Assembly (NCBI GenBank): GCA_012295275.1
Contig: CM022679.1
Coordinates: 6,053,157-6,117,156 of the forward strand
DNA length: 64,000 nucleotides
Direction of reading: 5' to 3'
Source of the DNA: Chrysomallon squamiferum
Lineage: Eukaryota; Mollusca; Gastropoda; Neomphalida; Peltospiridae
This document shows, one piece after another, positions 1 to 20,232 of this stretch. Position numbers and translations under genes: made by a program. The stretch's first letter is position 1, and every line of letters begins with the position of its first letter. The notes below the pieces were generated by a model. It searched no databases. It saw only the letters and a list, made by a program, of their open reading frames with translations, and was not told where the DNA came from.

Positions 1-962
1 ATACAACATAATATTCAATAATTTTATTCATTAGAATTAATTTTTTAAAAGTAAAATTTGGTGCAAAATGTTTTATAAATTTTCATTTATCCTTCATTAA
101 TTATATTAACACATTATTTAAAATGGATTATGGAGATCATCGTGTGATTTTTAAAACTGGTACTGGCTACTACATAATTGGTTTAAATGTCTTCCAGACT
201 TTGTTTGATGATATCTGTAATTATTTTATGCTTCACAGCTTTTAATCTATTTTATATTCACTTTGTAATAATAGTAAAATATAAAATAAATGTTTCACCA
301 TTTATTTATTTATTTATTGTATTTTGTTGTTAGACATGAAAAAAAAAAAAAAAAAAAAACGGTTTAGTAAATCAAAAAAACAAAGTCATTCAGAAAGTTA
401 TAACATCCCATATTTGCTTTCCTAAAGAATTTATTTATTTATTTGATTTTGTTGTTAGACATGAAAAAAAAATTGAGATTAAGATAAAAAAAAATTAAAA
501 TAAAAAGGCATTTAGAAAGTTTCAGTATCACATATTTGCATTCCTAAAGAATTATTGTCCATATTTTATGTATCCAATATTTTTGTGTTCCTGTGTAGAA
601 GTATAAACCCATTGATTATGATGTTGCAATGAGAGTTAAGGATTAAATTAATTAGAGGCCCAGCACCTACTCAGTCTTACCATTCTTCTCATAACCCTAA
701 ATTTGATCAAGACAGATGTTTCAACCACAAGCGGATATAGATAATGCTAAACATCTTTTTAATATTTAGTAGATTACTTGTTGCTAATTAGTACCAATAA
801 CCATAAAGTAACAATATAAAAATGTTTGATATTAAAAAAAAAAATCATTCATTGTTCCAAAAGATTATCATAAGATTCTGAATATATTAAGTTTAGTTGT
901 CATATCAAAAGAAAAGAAGAACAACAAAAAGATATAAGGAAAAAATATTTTATTTCTTATAG

Positions 963-996
<34 letters not shown>

Positions 997-3900
997 TCAT
1001 GGTAAACCATGTTTAACAATTATTCAAATAAATTTCAAGAAAAATACTTTATTTGTTTTGCTGTAGATTTATTTCTAGATTATAAAAGGAAACAATGACA
1101 ACTAATGACAACAGTGATCCTTTTTTAACAATTATTACAGTAAATTCATACAACAAATGCACTTTTTTCTTATGGGAAAAATCTTTAAAATCTTGAAAAT
1201 TTAATAATGTGTGTAAAACTATGACACAACCATTATCACAACACAGCAACTTAAAATGAATTGTAAAATGATTGCTTCAACTGATCAAGTTATACAACAT
1301 TTAATTTATTTAAAAAATACCACAAAATTATAATATAATAAAAGATTTCTATGTAAAAACAAGTTGAATTCAACCTATTCAAATTATGATAATAATCTAA
1401 TGTTTTTTTTTATTATTATTATTTTTTTAATACTTTGGTATACATTTTCTGGATGCTAATGAAAGTGTGTATGAAGAGATATATAAAAGCTGTTTTGGTT
1501 TAGCACCAAGTGTGTGATAATTAAATGCAACATAATATATTGACAGGTCAATTATCACTAGTTTCTAGCTTGTCGTATGAAAAACATTCCAATAAAAATA
1601 AATATTTTTAAAATTATACATGTGAAACTTAATACTAAGAGAAATCAGTTTTCAAAACACAAAGATGTTTAAAAAAACAAAACAAAGATAAACAAACTAA
1701 TATCTGATTATGAGTATCTATTGATATATCCTCTAACAAGGTGTATGTTTATTTTCATGCATAAATTAAAAAAAGTGTGACACTTACAGGTATTATATAC
1801 AGGTGATGTGGTGAAATCAGCAATTACAAAGTATAAATGTAAGAAGTGAATTTACTACGTTTTGGCTCTTAATAAATTTTGTTCAAAATTATTTCAAATG
1901 CTATGCTATGTTCTATTCCAGCATGACTGTTTCATTGCTTTTATGTGCTAGGCCATAACTTGTTTTTTATTTGTATTTTTATTTTCTAATAAAATTTACT
2001 TTTCATTCACTGTATAAATTGCTTAAAATCGTTTTTACATTAAAAGGAAATACAAACATTTTTAACTTTTATTTTATGATTTGGCAGTGATTTTAATTTT
2101 TATAGATTTCTTTTAGAAAGTGCTAGCTAGAACTCTAATTTTTGAGTATGCTAAAAACTATATCATTATTATTTATATCTATTTCAGTTAAAAAAATGTT
2201 AGAAAGTGAAATGCTATTATTAATTATCAATATATTATATATAAAGAAAACCATAATAAAAGTTTTTGGAATATTTAAGATTATTATTAAAATGTCTTAA
2301 AAGTGTATAGACCATAGAGTGTAGCAGTGTTTCCTTTCTCAAACCATCATAATACAGACCTGCTGAACTGTACATAATATTAAATTGTATATTGTTTAAA
2401 AAATCAAAAAAACTTTTAAATTTTCTTCTTGTAACTATAAACCAATATCATCAGATATATCACAGAATTATGCAACTAAACATGATTATATAACATATAA
2501 TTACATGTAAGTTATTATTAATAAACTATCTGGCCATAATTTACAAATCATTAACGTTATTAAACTGCAAAAAATTATTTATTATTTGTTATTATATGCA
2601 AATAAAATAGAGTGAAGTAAAAATGTGTAAAAAAAAATACAGCTAAATAATTAACTTACTAGTTCTGGATTATACATAACAAGGACTCATTATTATTATG
2701 AAAACAACAAAAGTTCCACAAAAATAAAAAAAGAAGATGAAAAAGAATGTAAGTGCCATGTAATCAGTCAAAACTACTGAATTTATAGTTAAATGACTTG
2801 CTAATCAATCAAAATGTACAGCTTTGAATTACATGAATTATTATTATTCCAATCCTAGTCCATCCAAACTAGTCATAATTATAGCTTTAATAAATCATTA
2901 AACGACTGATTAATTTATTAACAATAATCAAGATTAAGATCATGTTATGAAAGAATTGTAACAATCTTTATAAACTTCATAATGCTTGTTTTTCTAGTCC
3001 AAGAAAAAAAAAAAATAATAATAAAAAAAAAAATATAAGGAAAAAACTTTTTATGGTGTTTGATTCATATAGCCATTTTTAGCAGAGATGTATTGAGTAT
3101 TCTGACTGTTCCACTTTTGCACCAATTACAAGACAAAGATCATTGAGCCCAATAGTAATTGTACCGACTTACATTATTTCATAGTAATAAAGTATCAAGT
3201 GTTTATTACAATACAAAATGAAATGGAAACCTTATCAAGGCTGCAATATTCTCCCCATGTATAATTTATATATAATGTTTTTGTGTTACTGATTATGTTA
3301 AAAAAAAATATATCTACTTAAACATTTGTTGAGATCATTTTGTTTTTAAATCACACCATCACCTAAAAATATAAAATTCTAACTAATTTAACATTTATAT
3401 TTATAATTTTTTTTTGTTATTATGACATATACATTTCTGAACAATATGCATAAATGCAAGAATGTCCATAAAACCAACTAATTTACTTAATAATAATAAA
3501 CCACAGAAAATTAAAAAAAATAAAATTAAAAATCTGGCACATTTCTATATTAATAATGAACATATATGGAAGACAATTTCTACAAATTAACTTAAGAATA
3601 TATAATTTAATTTCATACAGCTGCCATTAATCAAATTTCTATTTATTTAAATCTAATACTGAGTTGAGAAACCATTGTTAAAATAAAGAGTTTATTAAAC
3701 TTATTCAAAAAATAATAATAATTAAAAAATGAACATAAAAATATTAATCTTATATGTTTAAAACATTTTTTTAAAATGTTTTTATAATTTTAATTTTACA
3801 TATTTGTTACTTTAATTTTTAATTAATGGAACTGTATTTGTTATTAATGTGAATAAGAATAATATTTACAATCATCAGTTGAAAATTAAATTAGTAAAAT

Positions 3901-4593
3901 TTTCAGAGATGGTCAACGATTTTTTGAATTCTAAGCAAGATTTAGATGTTCATCTCTAAGCAAACTTATATTTTAAGATCCTTCAAAGGTTTGAGTCCAT
4001 GCCATTGTCTAGTATTATTTTATTTATTTATTGTATGTTTATAAATTAAAATAAAATAAATGATGATCTGTCATGTATAGTATGTGTATCCCTGTATATT
4101 TTAAGTATAATGCCTTCAAAAATGATCTGAATATTTTCAATGTTCTTAAATACTTAATTCTTTAAGGCAAAAGGCTTCAGTTTTTAATAAAGATAGAAAA
4201 AATAAATCCTTGAAATATCTTTAACTTGGCTGCCCAAAATGAAAAAAAAATATGAAAAAATGCTTTCAACTTAACCATGTAACAATAACCATGTAAATTA
4301 AAAATAAGAATTTTAGCACTAAATTGTATCAAGTTTTCAGAGAACTGTCAGCCATGAACAGATCAACTGCTGTAGACAATGACTAGTTTAAGGAACTTTA
4401 GTTAGGAACTGTTTTTATGGTAAATAATCATGAGGTATATTTACAAATATCCAGTACCCAACAAATGCAATTTCTGCAGAATTCCCACTGGCCAAAGCAA
4501 TATAATTTATAGGGTCTTCATACATACACAACAAAGCAATGTGTTTAAAAAATCAAAACCATATTTCTAAAAATAAAGTCTAGAAAAGATATT
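1..4593. other. No gene recognised; AT-rich repeats and possible MAO A 3' UTR
   Basis: No reading frame here resembles a known protein. The only open frame (1049-1249, minus) is AT-driven. The right-hand part must include the 3' UTR of MAO A; its poly-A site was not fixed because TTTATT occurs too often. Poly-A runs lie at about 340-359 and 970-996. Confidence 0.6.
301..552. repeat. Two-copy tandem duplication, unit about 125 bp
   Basis: Unit 1 (about 301-430) and unit 2 (about 431-552) both begin with TTTATT repeats, share TTTTGTTGTTAGACATGAAA followed by a poly-A run, and both end with a version of CATATTTGC-TTCCTAAAGAA. The poly-A part differs in length between copies. Confidence 0.75.
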
Positions 4594-6171
4594 CTACTGA
4601 AAAGGTGTCTGATCTAAAACTAATCGTATAGAATTGGCAATGTTTTTTGATACAGGTTTCTCTGATGTCCACAAAAAATAGGCAACTGAGGCCACACCTA
4701 CACCTGCAGCTACAACTAAAAACCACTGCAACAATGTTGATTTTCCATTCTCACCCTGACTGTCAAAAATGTGCTGAGTTTCAGGGTCAGGGGAAGTAAT
4801 TAATTGAGGTCGAACATGGTAGAGAACCTAAACAAAAAAAAAATATATAGATATATAAATAATAAAAAAAAAAAATAAATAAAATAAATAAATAAATAAA
4901 TTAATAAATAAAAAAAAGAAAGAAAATAATAAAATAATATTTAAAAATCTGAAGGATATATAATAAGTACAAATGTCAAACTGAAATTAAACTGCTTTAA
5001 CCCTTACTGTCAGTAACTGTATTCATGATTTTAATGTCAGATTACAGCTCTCATAAATTAAACATTTCACTTAAACTGTTAAAAAAACACAAAAAAAACT
5101 TCAGATTAATCTAATTTAACCCTTACACCACTAAGTAAAAAATTATATCAGTGTCAAATTACAGATCTCATACATTAACCCTTTAAGTATACTGGTAAAA
5201 GTAGTCCATACCTCAGTAGCTGCTCTGAAACCAGACTGGATTGCACCATTCATAAATCCACACCAGATTGTTGCAGTCTCTGTGCCAGCAAAATGAATTC
5301 TGCAGAAAGGAAAATATTTTAACCATCATTGTAATTTAGTTTTAATTTAAAAAAAAAAAATTTTTTTATAATAGTCAATACAATTTTTAAAAATATTGAA
5401 AACATCAAAATTTATTGAAAAAAAAAAAAAAAAAAAAAAAATGTTCTCAGTATCAAATTTTTGTTGTATTTAATTTATATTTCATAAGGTTTTAATATAC
5501 TCTTCTTTTCAGTTAGTAGCTTCATATACAACAATTAAAAAGACTGTTTTGTTAAAAGAGTTTAAAAGCAGATTTGGGTGAGACAGTTTTTTTTTTTTTA
5601 AATATAAATACAGCAAAAAACAACAAATAACAATAAACACAAAAACCAACTAAAACATTTTGTAAAACAAAAACCAATTTTTTTTTTTTGTTTCTTATGC
5701 AAGTAAAATTTTCATCCCAAACCGACCAAATCTGTCATCTAGAGAAAGGTCTAGTAATTCTACTACAGAGAAATGTTTTACATTTTTTCCCTTGTGACTT
5801 AATTAAGAAAAAACAAAACCAACAACAATAATAATAACTGGAATATAGTGTATGATTAAGAAATGCAAAATAAAAAGATATTTAAAGTAAAAACCTATCA
5901 AAAGGTTCTCTGAGATCCTGGTTGAAGTATTTCGTTGTTCCTGGAATGAGTGATTTTAAGAAACATCCACCATTGAATGGTTCTTTGCTCCAGTCTTTCT
6001 GGGAGAAATCAATGAATTTTTGAACATTTGGTCCCAGAACACTTTCAAGTAGATTTAGAATACTGTTCTGTCTTCTTTTCAGCTGTCAAATTAAAAATGT
6101 TAGAGATGTTTGGCATTTGAAAAATATAAAACTGAGTAATAATGGGTTATTAAAATATATATATATATATA

Positions 6172-6239
<68 letters not shown>

Positions 6240-9200
6240 TGTAAACCATTAACAGATGTTTTGACAGGTGCAGTCGATCAGCAGAGCAATGTTTTGTTTA
6301 CCTACCTTCTGGAAAGAAACAAAACATTTTAAAAATAAACATTAACCTTTTTGCAAATAAATCTTTAGAAAATGTAAAAGTATATTCTATCTCAATATAA
6401 ATTGTCACAAACGTAAACAATTTTAAGTCTAGTCATATATCAGCCATTAAATAAATTAACTCTTCAAATATTTGTTGAAAATGAAACCTTTTACATAGTA
6501 CAAAAAAAGAGAGAGAGGGAAAAGAAAAATGTACCGGAAACAGTCAAAGTGGATTTAGTAAAACTAAAAATGTATATTACAAGATAATTCTCTGGATAAT
6601 TTTATCAACAAAGACTAAAATAATGCTCACATCTTCCTCAAGCCCAAAAGTTGATGAAATGAAACCTGCCAATGCAGGGTTACCACGAGCAGATGTCGCA
6701 TCGTACACGATTCCAACAGGTCCAATCTGCTCATCTTCCAACACTGACTGAAATCCAAAATGTCTGCGATTTGGGCCATTGTTTTTCCAAAATGCTTCAT
6801 CAAATGTAATGGCAAATTTAACAAGAAATGCAAGAGGCACAGATCGCAGCAGATTCAGCTTTGTTAGTGGAAGAGATGGAGTGTATTTGATGGCAGCTGA
6901 AAAGAAGGACAAACAACAACACTTTGAATGGCTTCTTATTTATTGTTTTACAAATTTTCATTTAATGATCATCCTTTTTTAATTTCTTTGATTGTTTTAA
7001 ATAATTTAAAGCATGTAATAAACAAATTGCTATTCTAAGGATTATAATTTTGATATTGTGCAACTATCCAATTTTAACATACTCAATTAACATCAGCTTA
7101 TATTACCTAAAACAGAAAAATAAATTATATTAATACATATTAATGCTTAACAGATAAATTTTAAAACAAAAATAATTTAGTCTAAGTACATTTTGAATGT
7201 TTTTCTTTCTTTGCTAATAACATGTAAGGCATTTAATGTAACAAAATGGAACAAAATTGCAGATATACAGAAAGTGTCACTTTCCTTTTATCTCAGTGGA
7301 TACCGACTCATTGTATAGCTATAGTATTTATTTTTACATTTACTTACCTATGTGGTGAGGGGGTATTGCAATGACAACCCTCAAACACTGTACTTGAAGT
7401 CTGTTTTCAGTAATCACTGTAACTTTGCTTCCTGACTGTGATTAAAGAAATACTTTATTAATAAATCAACAAATATCTTCTGTTTTTTTAATAAATTCAA
7501 CTGTTAACCCAAAAGAAACAGAAAAATTTTCTACAGCTTCAGATATCAACTGTTTGAAAATTTTATATTTCTAGTTATAAATAAATAAATAAATAAATAC
7601 ATAAAAAAAATGTGAATAAATTAATGAAAGACCAATTAAATAAACAAGAGAATGAAAAAATTGGTGCTTAAATAAATCAAAAATAATTTTCAAAATTAAA
7701 ATAACAGAACAGAATAGAACAAATTAAAATATACATTATTAAAGAGATGAATATTTTATAAATTCAACATTATTAAAGAGATGAATATTTTATAAATTCA
7801 ATTCTTCACTCTTTAAAAAGAGAGCTCTCAATATTAACTGCCTATAAACTATTTATAATTTTTGTCATAAAAATCTTAACTTCAAGCAGTGTCAGAATCT
7901 AACTTATGTGTCAGATTATGGAAATGCAAACTACATATTATATACCAGTCAAAATATACCAACAAGGAAAAAGAAATGAATTAATAAAATTCATTAATAA
8001 CCTGAACAATGTGTGTGACTGGCTGATTCATTTTCACATTTTTCTTGCCTATTTTGCTCATCAGATGTGTGGCCAGTTGCTGAACACCTCCCTAGATGTG
8101 GATAAAGTTTAAATAAATTATTAATATAACGAGAAAAAAAGTAATAAAAATAATAATAATATGTGTCAATTATAAAATACTATCTAAAATGATAATAGCT
8201 TTATATAAATTTATATAATCACTTCCAGCATATGAATAAGTAATTGTTAAACTTCAAATATTTATTAATAATTATTGTAATGAGGAGAAAACAATATTCA
8301 ACAAACACTGAAAGACTAGATATGTGGAAATTTAATAATCAGAATTAATGACTTATGAATTCAGTTTTAAAAAAAAAAAATGTATGAATCTAATTTATAG
8401 TATGTTTTGCAAACATTTTCAGAATTAATAAAATTTCTGCACCTTTAGAAATCTGATATGAATGGGTGATTATTGTTGGGTGAATTATTTGAGGTGAATA
8501 TTTAAATTGGTATTTTATAAACATACATATAAGATGTTAAAAGATAAAAATTATCTGAAAATGTAAAACAAAAACAGAGAAATGAATCATCTTACATGTA
8601 TTATGAAAAACTTGAAACTTTGTCTTAAACTGCCTATATTATCAAGATTCATGATAATTATTCTAAATAAAGTAATATAACCAACTTATTATGCTGAAAT
8701 GTGAGTCTACAAATTTAAATGGAAAACTAATATGGTTTCTGAAACTGTTTGACTACACTATAAAAAATATTTATAAAATATGATAAACTATTCTTGACTA
8801 GATGTGTTATAGTAAATGGAAAATAATGAGTGCTCAACAAACTGTTAGATTAGTTCGTCTAATTTAAAAATACAGAAATGTTTTCCAGATTTACAATAAG
8901 AGTTTGTGTTTTTTTTATTATATATTATTCTTGCCAGTTTCCTATTCAATCTGCACCAGTCATTCAAATTATATTAGCTCATGTTTTTATACAAAACATT
9001 TTCCTGAATAACCCCACCTGCTGGATTAGCTCCAGGCTGTTAATGCTCTTTTTATATATAATGTTTATTATTGCATATTTTATGCTGCATATTTAACAGG
9101 ATATTCACTGGGGAAATATAAAAGAAATTGATGGTAATATGACAAACACAGAGAACAATACCTTCACACGGCATTCTCGGCCAGTGTATTCTGATGGTTG

Positions 9201-9837
9201 AAAGAAGATGTTGAGACCCCCTGCCGAGTTGATGTACATCAGAAAATACAGAAGTGTCATCTCTGCTGGAGACAGCCCAAACATGCAGCGACATGCTGCA
9301 TCCACAAGATGTTTACCATCTGAAATATATGTAAATAAATTCAAACAAATGTGTCACCTTCTTCATTTATATGTGCAAAAAAGGTATAAAAAAATAGCTT
9401 GTTTTGTTATGCTTTATCTGTAGTGAAACCTATCATACCAAGTATTTTTGTCAAACATTACACTAAAACTGCTGGCAATATCAGTAAAAATATAGACCAG
9501 TTGTAACATGGCAAAAAACTTTGTAGACATTGTTTTATTCAAACCTTCTGTCCAAAGGTTATCATCTCTGTACTTTTCAAATGTGATTCCATCCCACTTC
9601 AGTGCTTCTACCGAGCTAGATATATCAATTCCAGTAAGTTTTTTTTTCAGTTTCTGAAGCTGTGAATACAAGCAACAAAATATCAGCTAGACAACAATGT
9701 TTTGTTCAGATAAATGCTGTTCAGGACAAAATTTCAGTAAACTGTTCTGTCAAAAGTGAACAGAATCAAACTAGCGGCAACAAGAGTGTACTCAAAATTC
9801 TAACTTCAAGATCCATAATACTGTATACACATGTCTC

Positions 9838-9878
<41 letters not shown>

Positions 9879-12398
9879 TTAGATAGATACAGAGAAAACA
9901 ATAGATACACTGAGATACACAGACAGAAAAACAGATGAAGGGTTTACTAAATACAGAGATGCAACAATATCAACAACACAATACAAAAAAACCCCATTAA
10001 AATTAAATGAGCTTTACTGCAATTTACATTTTCAGTGTAAATTACTACACATCTAAATTTAATGTAACTATGAACCATTTGGTTGACAAAAAAGATTTCT
10101 ATCTCTGCAAATGGTTTAACAGCAAAACTTAATATTATTTTTCAAATGACCAAATTTGAAATCTCACTGTTCACACCTTCCTTGAAAACTGGATGAGGTC
10201 TAAGCGAGTTGACCAGGCTATCTTTGGTCCAGTGACTGTTGTGGCCTCTGAATGTGGAGCCACTGGGTTGAATGTGTCCATGCAAAACTTCTTGAGAAGA
10301 AACTGGAGATGAGTTTGTGGCCTGTAATTATTTTTATAATGATGATATACCATATATGTTTTATGATAAAACAAGATAAAACAAAATAATACCTAATGTT
10401 TATAGAAACAATATCTGGTTAATCAGTTTTTTTTAAATTATTATTATTTTTTTTTTTTTAAATTAAAAATAAATATTTTAAAATTTTAATCAAATATGAA
10501 ATAAATGACAAATTATTCTTTAAGTTCAAATACCTTAATGTTTTACTATCTATAATAAATTGTTAAAATGTAGATAATATTTTTTCTTTCAAATTATGTT
10601 TTAAATGGTTCTTTTTACTAATAATGTTACACTGAAATTTCACATACACCTTAGGTGAAATTCAAATTATTCTTAGCTTCTGCAATCGTATTTACAGACC
10701 TCTGTACAAACTATTACAACATTATAACAATATATTCCTGAAGCTGCCAAAAACTGTTGATTTACTATGTTCATGGACTGGAACATTCATGCTTTTATTT
10801 AGTCTCTGTAATGCTCACCTCCCAACCCATTCTCCTCCCAAATCCCAGAAATCTTTAGTTCCATCAGCAGCTAGCAGTTGCTTAGTCTCTGTTCTACCAC
10901 CAATTCGATCTAAAATTACAAATGAATATGAGGAAATTCAAGCAGTATTTAGATATAAATAAAATAATAGTTTTCGCACCTTATTTTTTAATGTACATTT
11001 TTTGTACATCTAACCTTTATCCCATCCAAGTGTTCAGGTTTACACTGATCTTCCATGCATAAATGAGTAAATCAATTAGAATACTGGACTGTACATATTT
11101 TACATCATTAATCTGAGACACTTAACTGATAACATAATTTATATTTTAATATTTTAAACAACCTTCATATCTGACAAGTTTTTAAAATCCTTATATGTTT
11201 CACAGCAGCACACACCAGCATGTAGCCTTAACAGTAAACTTTCTCTCAAATTTGTTTTCCTGCTCTCTGGTTTTTGTTTAATATATGCCTTTAAAAAAAA
11301 TATTTAAGAACTTTACATACATGTAAATTTATGCAATTTATTTTAGTCTGATTACAATTATAGTTTTTTTTAACAGATCCATTATTTTCTTTAATGTGAA
11401 ATTATAACTTCAGCATATTACATTTTGTTAATGGTAAATATTATGAAGATAATAAAATGACACAATCACGTATTAACTTACTTACTGAAATATGTGATTT
11501 TAAATACAAATGCTGCCAAATATGTGATTTTATTTTAGCATATCAAACACCAATCCTCATTAAAAAAGACTTAAGTTATATAATAAAAGCATATTTGTAT
11601 AATTTAATTTTTGTATTACAGCTGAGTGGTGTTTTATTAATCTTTGCTGTTTAAAATAAAGAATATTTATTTAATATGTCTCACAGATGCAAGACAATTC
11701 TTTCACTAGATCAGTTATCTGATTTCAGAGGAGATTTGAGTCGTTTGATAACCAGCAGCAAAATTTTTAGTTTATTTCATACAACACTGTAAAAAACACT
11801 AACAAATGAAAAACAAAATGGAATAAGAAAAATAAATTTACTTTCTGTAGAATGCAGCAAGGTAAGCATCATATCAAATAGCTTGCCTAACAACTATGTT
11901 TTCAAACCACTACTGACACATAACAGCTATTATCACTAACAATAACTTTTATTTAGTTAGTTTTAAACATTCATTAACTCACAACATAAGAACATAACAT
12001 AAACATTATTTCAAGCTGGATTTAAATTCGGTGATATTTATATAAAAATAAATAAACTAAAATAGAAAAAAAAACCTAAAACTTACTTGTTAATTAAAAT
12101 AATTCAAATTTTCATAAAACCAAATTTTATAACATATTTAATATTTCTATTCATTTTATTTAGAATTTGATAAATCACATTTCTTTAGTTAATAATGTCC
12201 AATCATTTCAGTCTGAGTCAAGAAAATTATTTAATTATTCTAAACCTAGACTATATTTGATTTAATCATGGCTATAGTATACCTAATCGAAATCCTGATT
12301 GAAGGGATGAATATATTCAATATTGTCTGAATGCATAAACGTCATTATTAAAAAACTTCAGTATGTATTAAAGATGAATGTCAGAAAACATGTTTATG

Positions 12399-12461
<63 letters not shown>

Positions 12462-12844
12462 ATAGTTACAATTTACATGTATTCATGTTACTGTTATTGT
12501 TTGTTCGTTCATTACTTTCTAAATAATAACTTGAATACGCTGTAATTTTGTTATGTTTTAAAAGCGTATGTAAACACTAAAACAGTAATTTTATATTTTC
12601 AACAGAATGTGATTAACAACTATGCATATTTCTAAATACGTTAATTTCGTAATACAACTATATAAGGCTACGTGATCAAATGCATGTTAGGATTAATTTA
12701 TCTGCACAGAAACTGACCTTTCGCTTCCAACACGACCACACGCAGACCTCTGTCTTTTTTAACCAAATAATAAGCAGAAGCAAGTCCTGATAAACCGCCT
12801 CCTACAACTGCGACATCCACTTCGAATGACTGCATAGCTGTCAT
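4594..12844 (-). CDS. Flavin monoamine oxidase paralogue A (11 exons, 529 aa)
   Basis: Amine oxidase of the MAO family: FAD-dependent oxidative deamination of amines, anchored in a membrane (outer mitochondrial in vertebrates). Coding exons, minus strand: 12718-12844, 10819-10909, 10177-10321, 9545-9659, 9162-9319, 8002-8091, 7348-7435, 6631-6896, 5895-6082, 5212-5299, 4594-4827. All junctions are GT-AG and keep phase. Visible: Rossmann motif [12 protein letters not shown] with VVVLEAK (about residues 12-42), [18 protein letters not shown], lysine K298 (matches MAO-B K296), NGGCF with C400 at the covalent-FAD cysteine position (MAO-B C397), [16 protein letters not shown], and one C-terminal membrane helix at about 484-505. 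Length is normal for MAO (520-527 in human). The tyrosines of the MAO aromatic cage are F401 and F438 here, so substrate range may differ. The start is the first ATG of exon 1, facing paralogue B across 169 bp. Intron 1 (10910-12717) holds only AT-rich sequence and a GA microsatellite. Product class is certain; substrate is unknown. Confidence 0.93.
6155..6235. repeat. (AT)n(GT)n microsatellite in MAO A intron 8
   Basis: An AT run (about 6155-6172) passes into about thirty GT dinucleotides. It lies between the exons at 5895-6082 and 6631-6896. The cysteine-valine open frame across it is an artefact of the repeat. Confidence 0.95.
7734..7801. repeat. Perfect 34-bp direct tandem repeat in MAO A intron 6
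   Basis: Two adjacent identical 34-bp units (7734-7767 and 7768-7801), each containing AAAGAGATGAATATTTTATA. Confidence 0.9.
9837..9879. repeat. (GT)n(AT)n microsatellite in MAO A intron 3
   Basis: A GT run followed by an AT run between exons 9545-9659 and 10177-10321. It has the same GT/AT composition as the one at 6155-6235. Confidence 0.9.
12402..12459. repeat. (GA)n microsatellite, about 29 units, in MAO A intron 1
   Basis: An uninterrupted GA dinucleotide run about 260 bp downstream of MAO A exon 1 in transcript direction, close to the shared promoter. Confidence 0.95.
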
Positions 12845-13013
12845 GCTTAAATAGCGATCCTTTCTCTAGACGTGCACATGTTACGTGTTTAGTTTTGCTA
12901 TTTCCGGCCTAGTAACGCAATCAACATGTGCGATATGAATTATGTCCCTTGCTATCATGTTTTGGGAATCCAAGTAAAGATCCAGAAATATCAGAGATAA
13001 TCAATGGTACATA
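12845..13013. promoter_or_regulatory. Probable shared bidirectional promoter of the two MAO genes
   Basis: Only 169 bp separate the two start codons, so both 5' UTRs and core promoters must lie here, unless an unseen non-coding first exon exists. No TATA box is placed convincingly for either gene. TTTCCGG at 12901-12907 is an ETS-type core, a common feature of TATA-less divergent promoters. CpG dinucleotides are more frequent here than in the surrounding AT-rich DNA. Function is inferred from position and composition. Confidence 0.6.
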
Positions 13014-19790
<6,777 letters not shown>

Positions 19791-20193
19791 TACTGAGGAC
19801 ATTAAAAAAGAGAAGATTAATCTGAATTACTTACTGAATTAAGAAGTTAATTAAAGCCAGGATAGTAGTAAAAATAAATAATTAAGTTAATGTGAAAAAA
19901 ACGAACTAATGCTGAGATTTACCAAGATGTAGTGAAGGAATTAGTCACTGAATATAATCTTCTCTTGACAAAAAGATTTCATATAGATAAAGTAAGGCTG
20001 GTCCTTGGAAAACAGACTGGTACTAGTATTCTTGAAAATTAATTAATTATTAGTTATTAATGTTAAAGGAAATTCATTGGTTCAAAAATCTTTAAAAAGC
20101 AACAAAAACCACTGATTCTAGAACTACAAAAAAAAGAAGAATAATAATAAAAATAAATATATATAACCACAAATAACTTGAATATTCCTAAAA

Positions 20194-20232
<39 letters not shown>

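Noticed and set aside
6117-6332. Plus-strand frame with a Cys-Val run
   Set aside because: It is a GT microsatellite read in one frame, in an MAO A intron.
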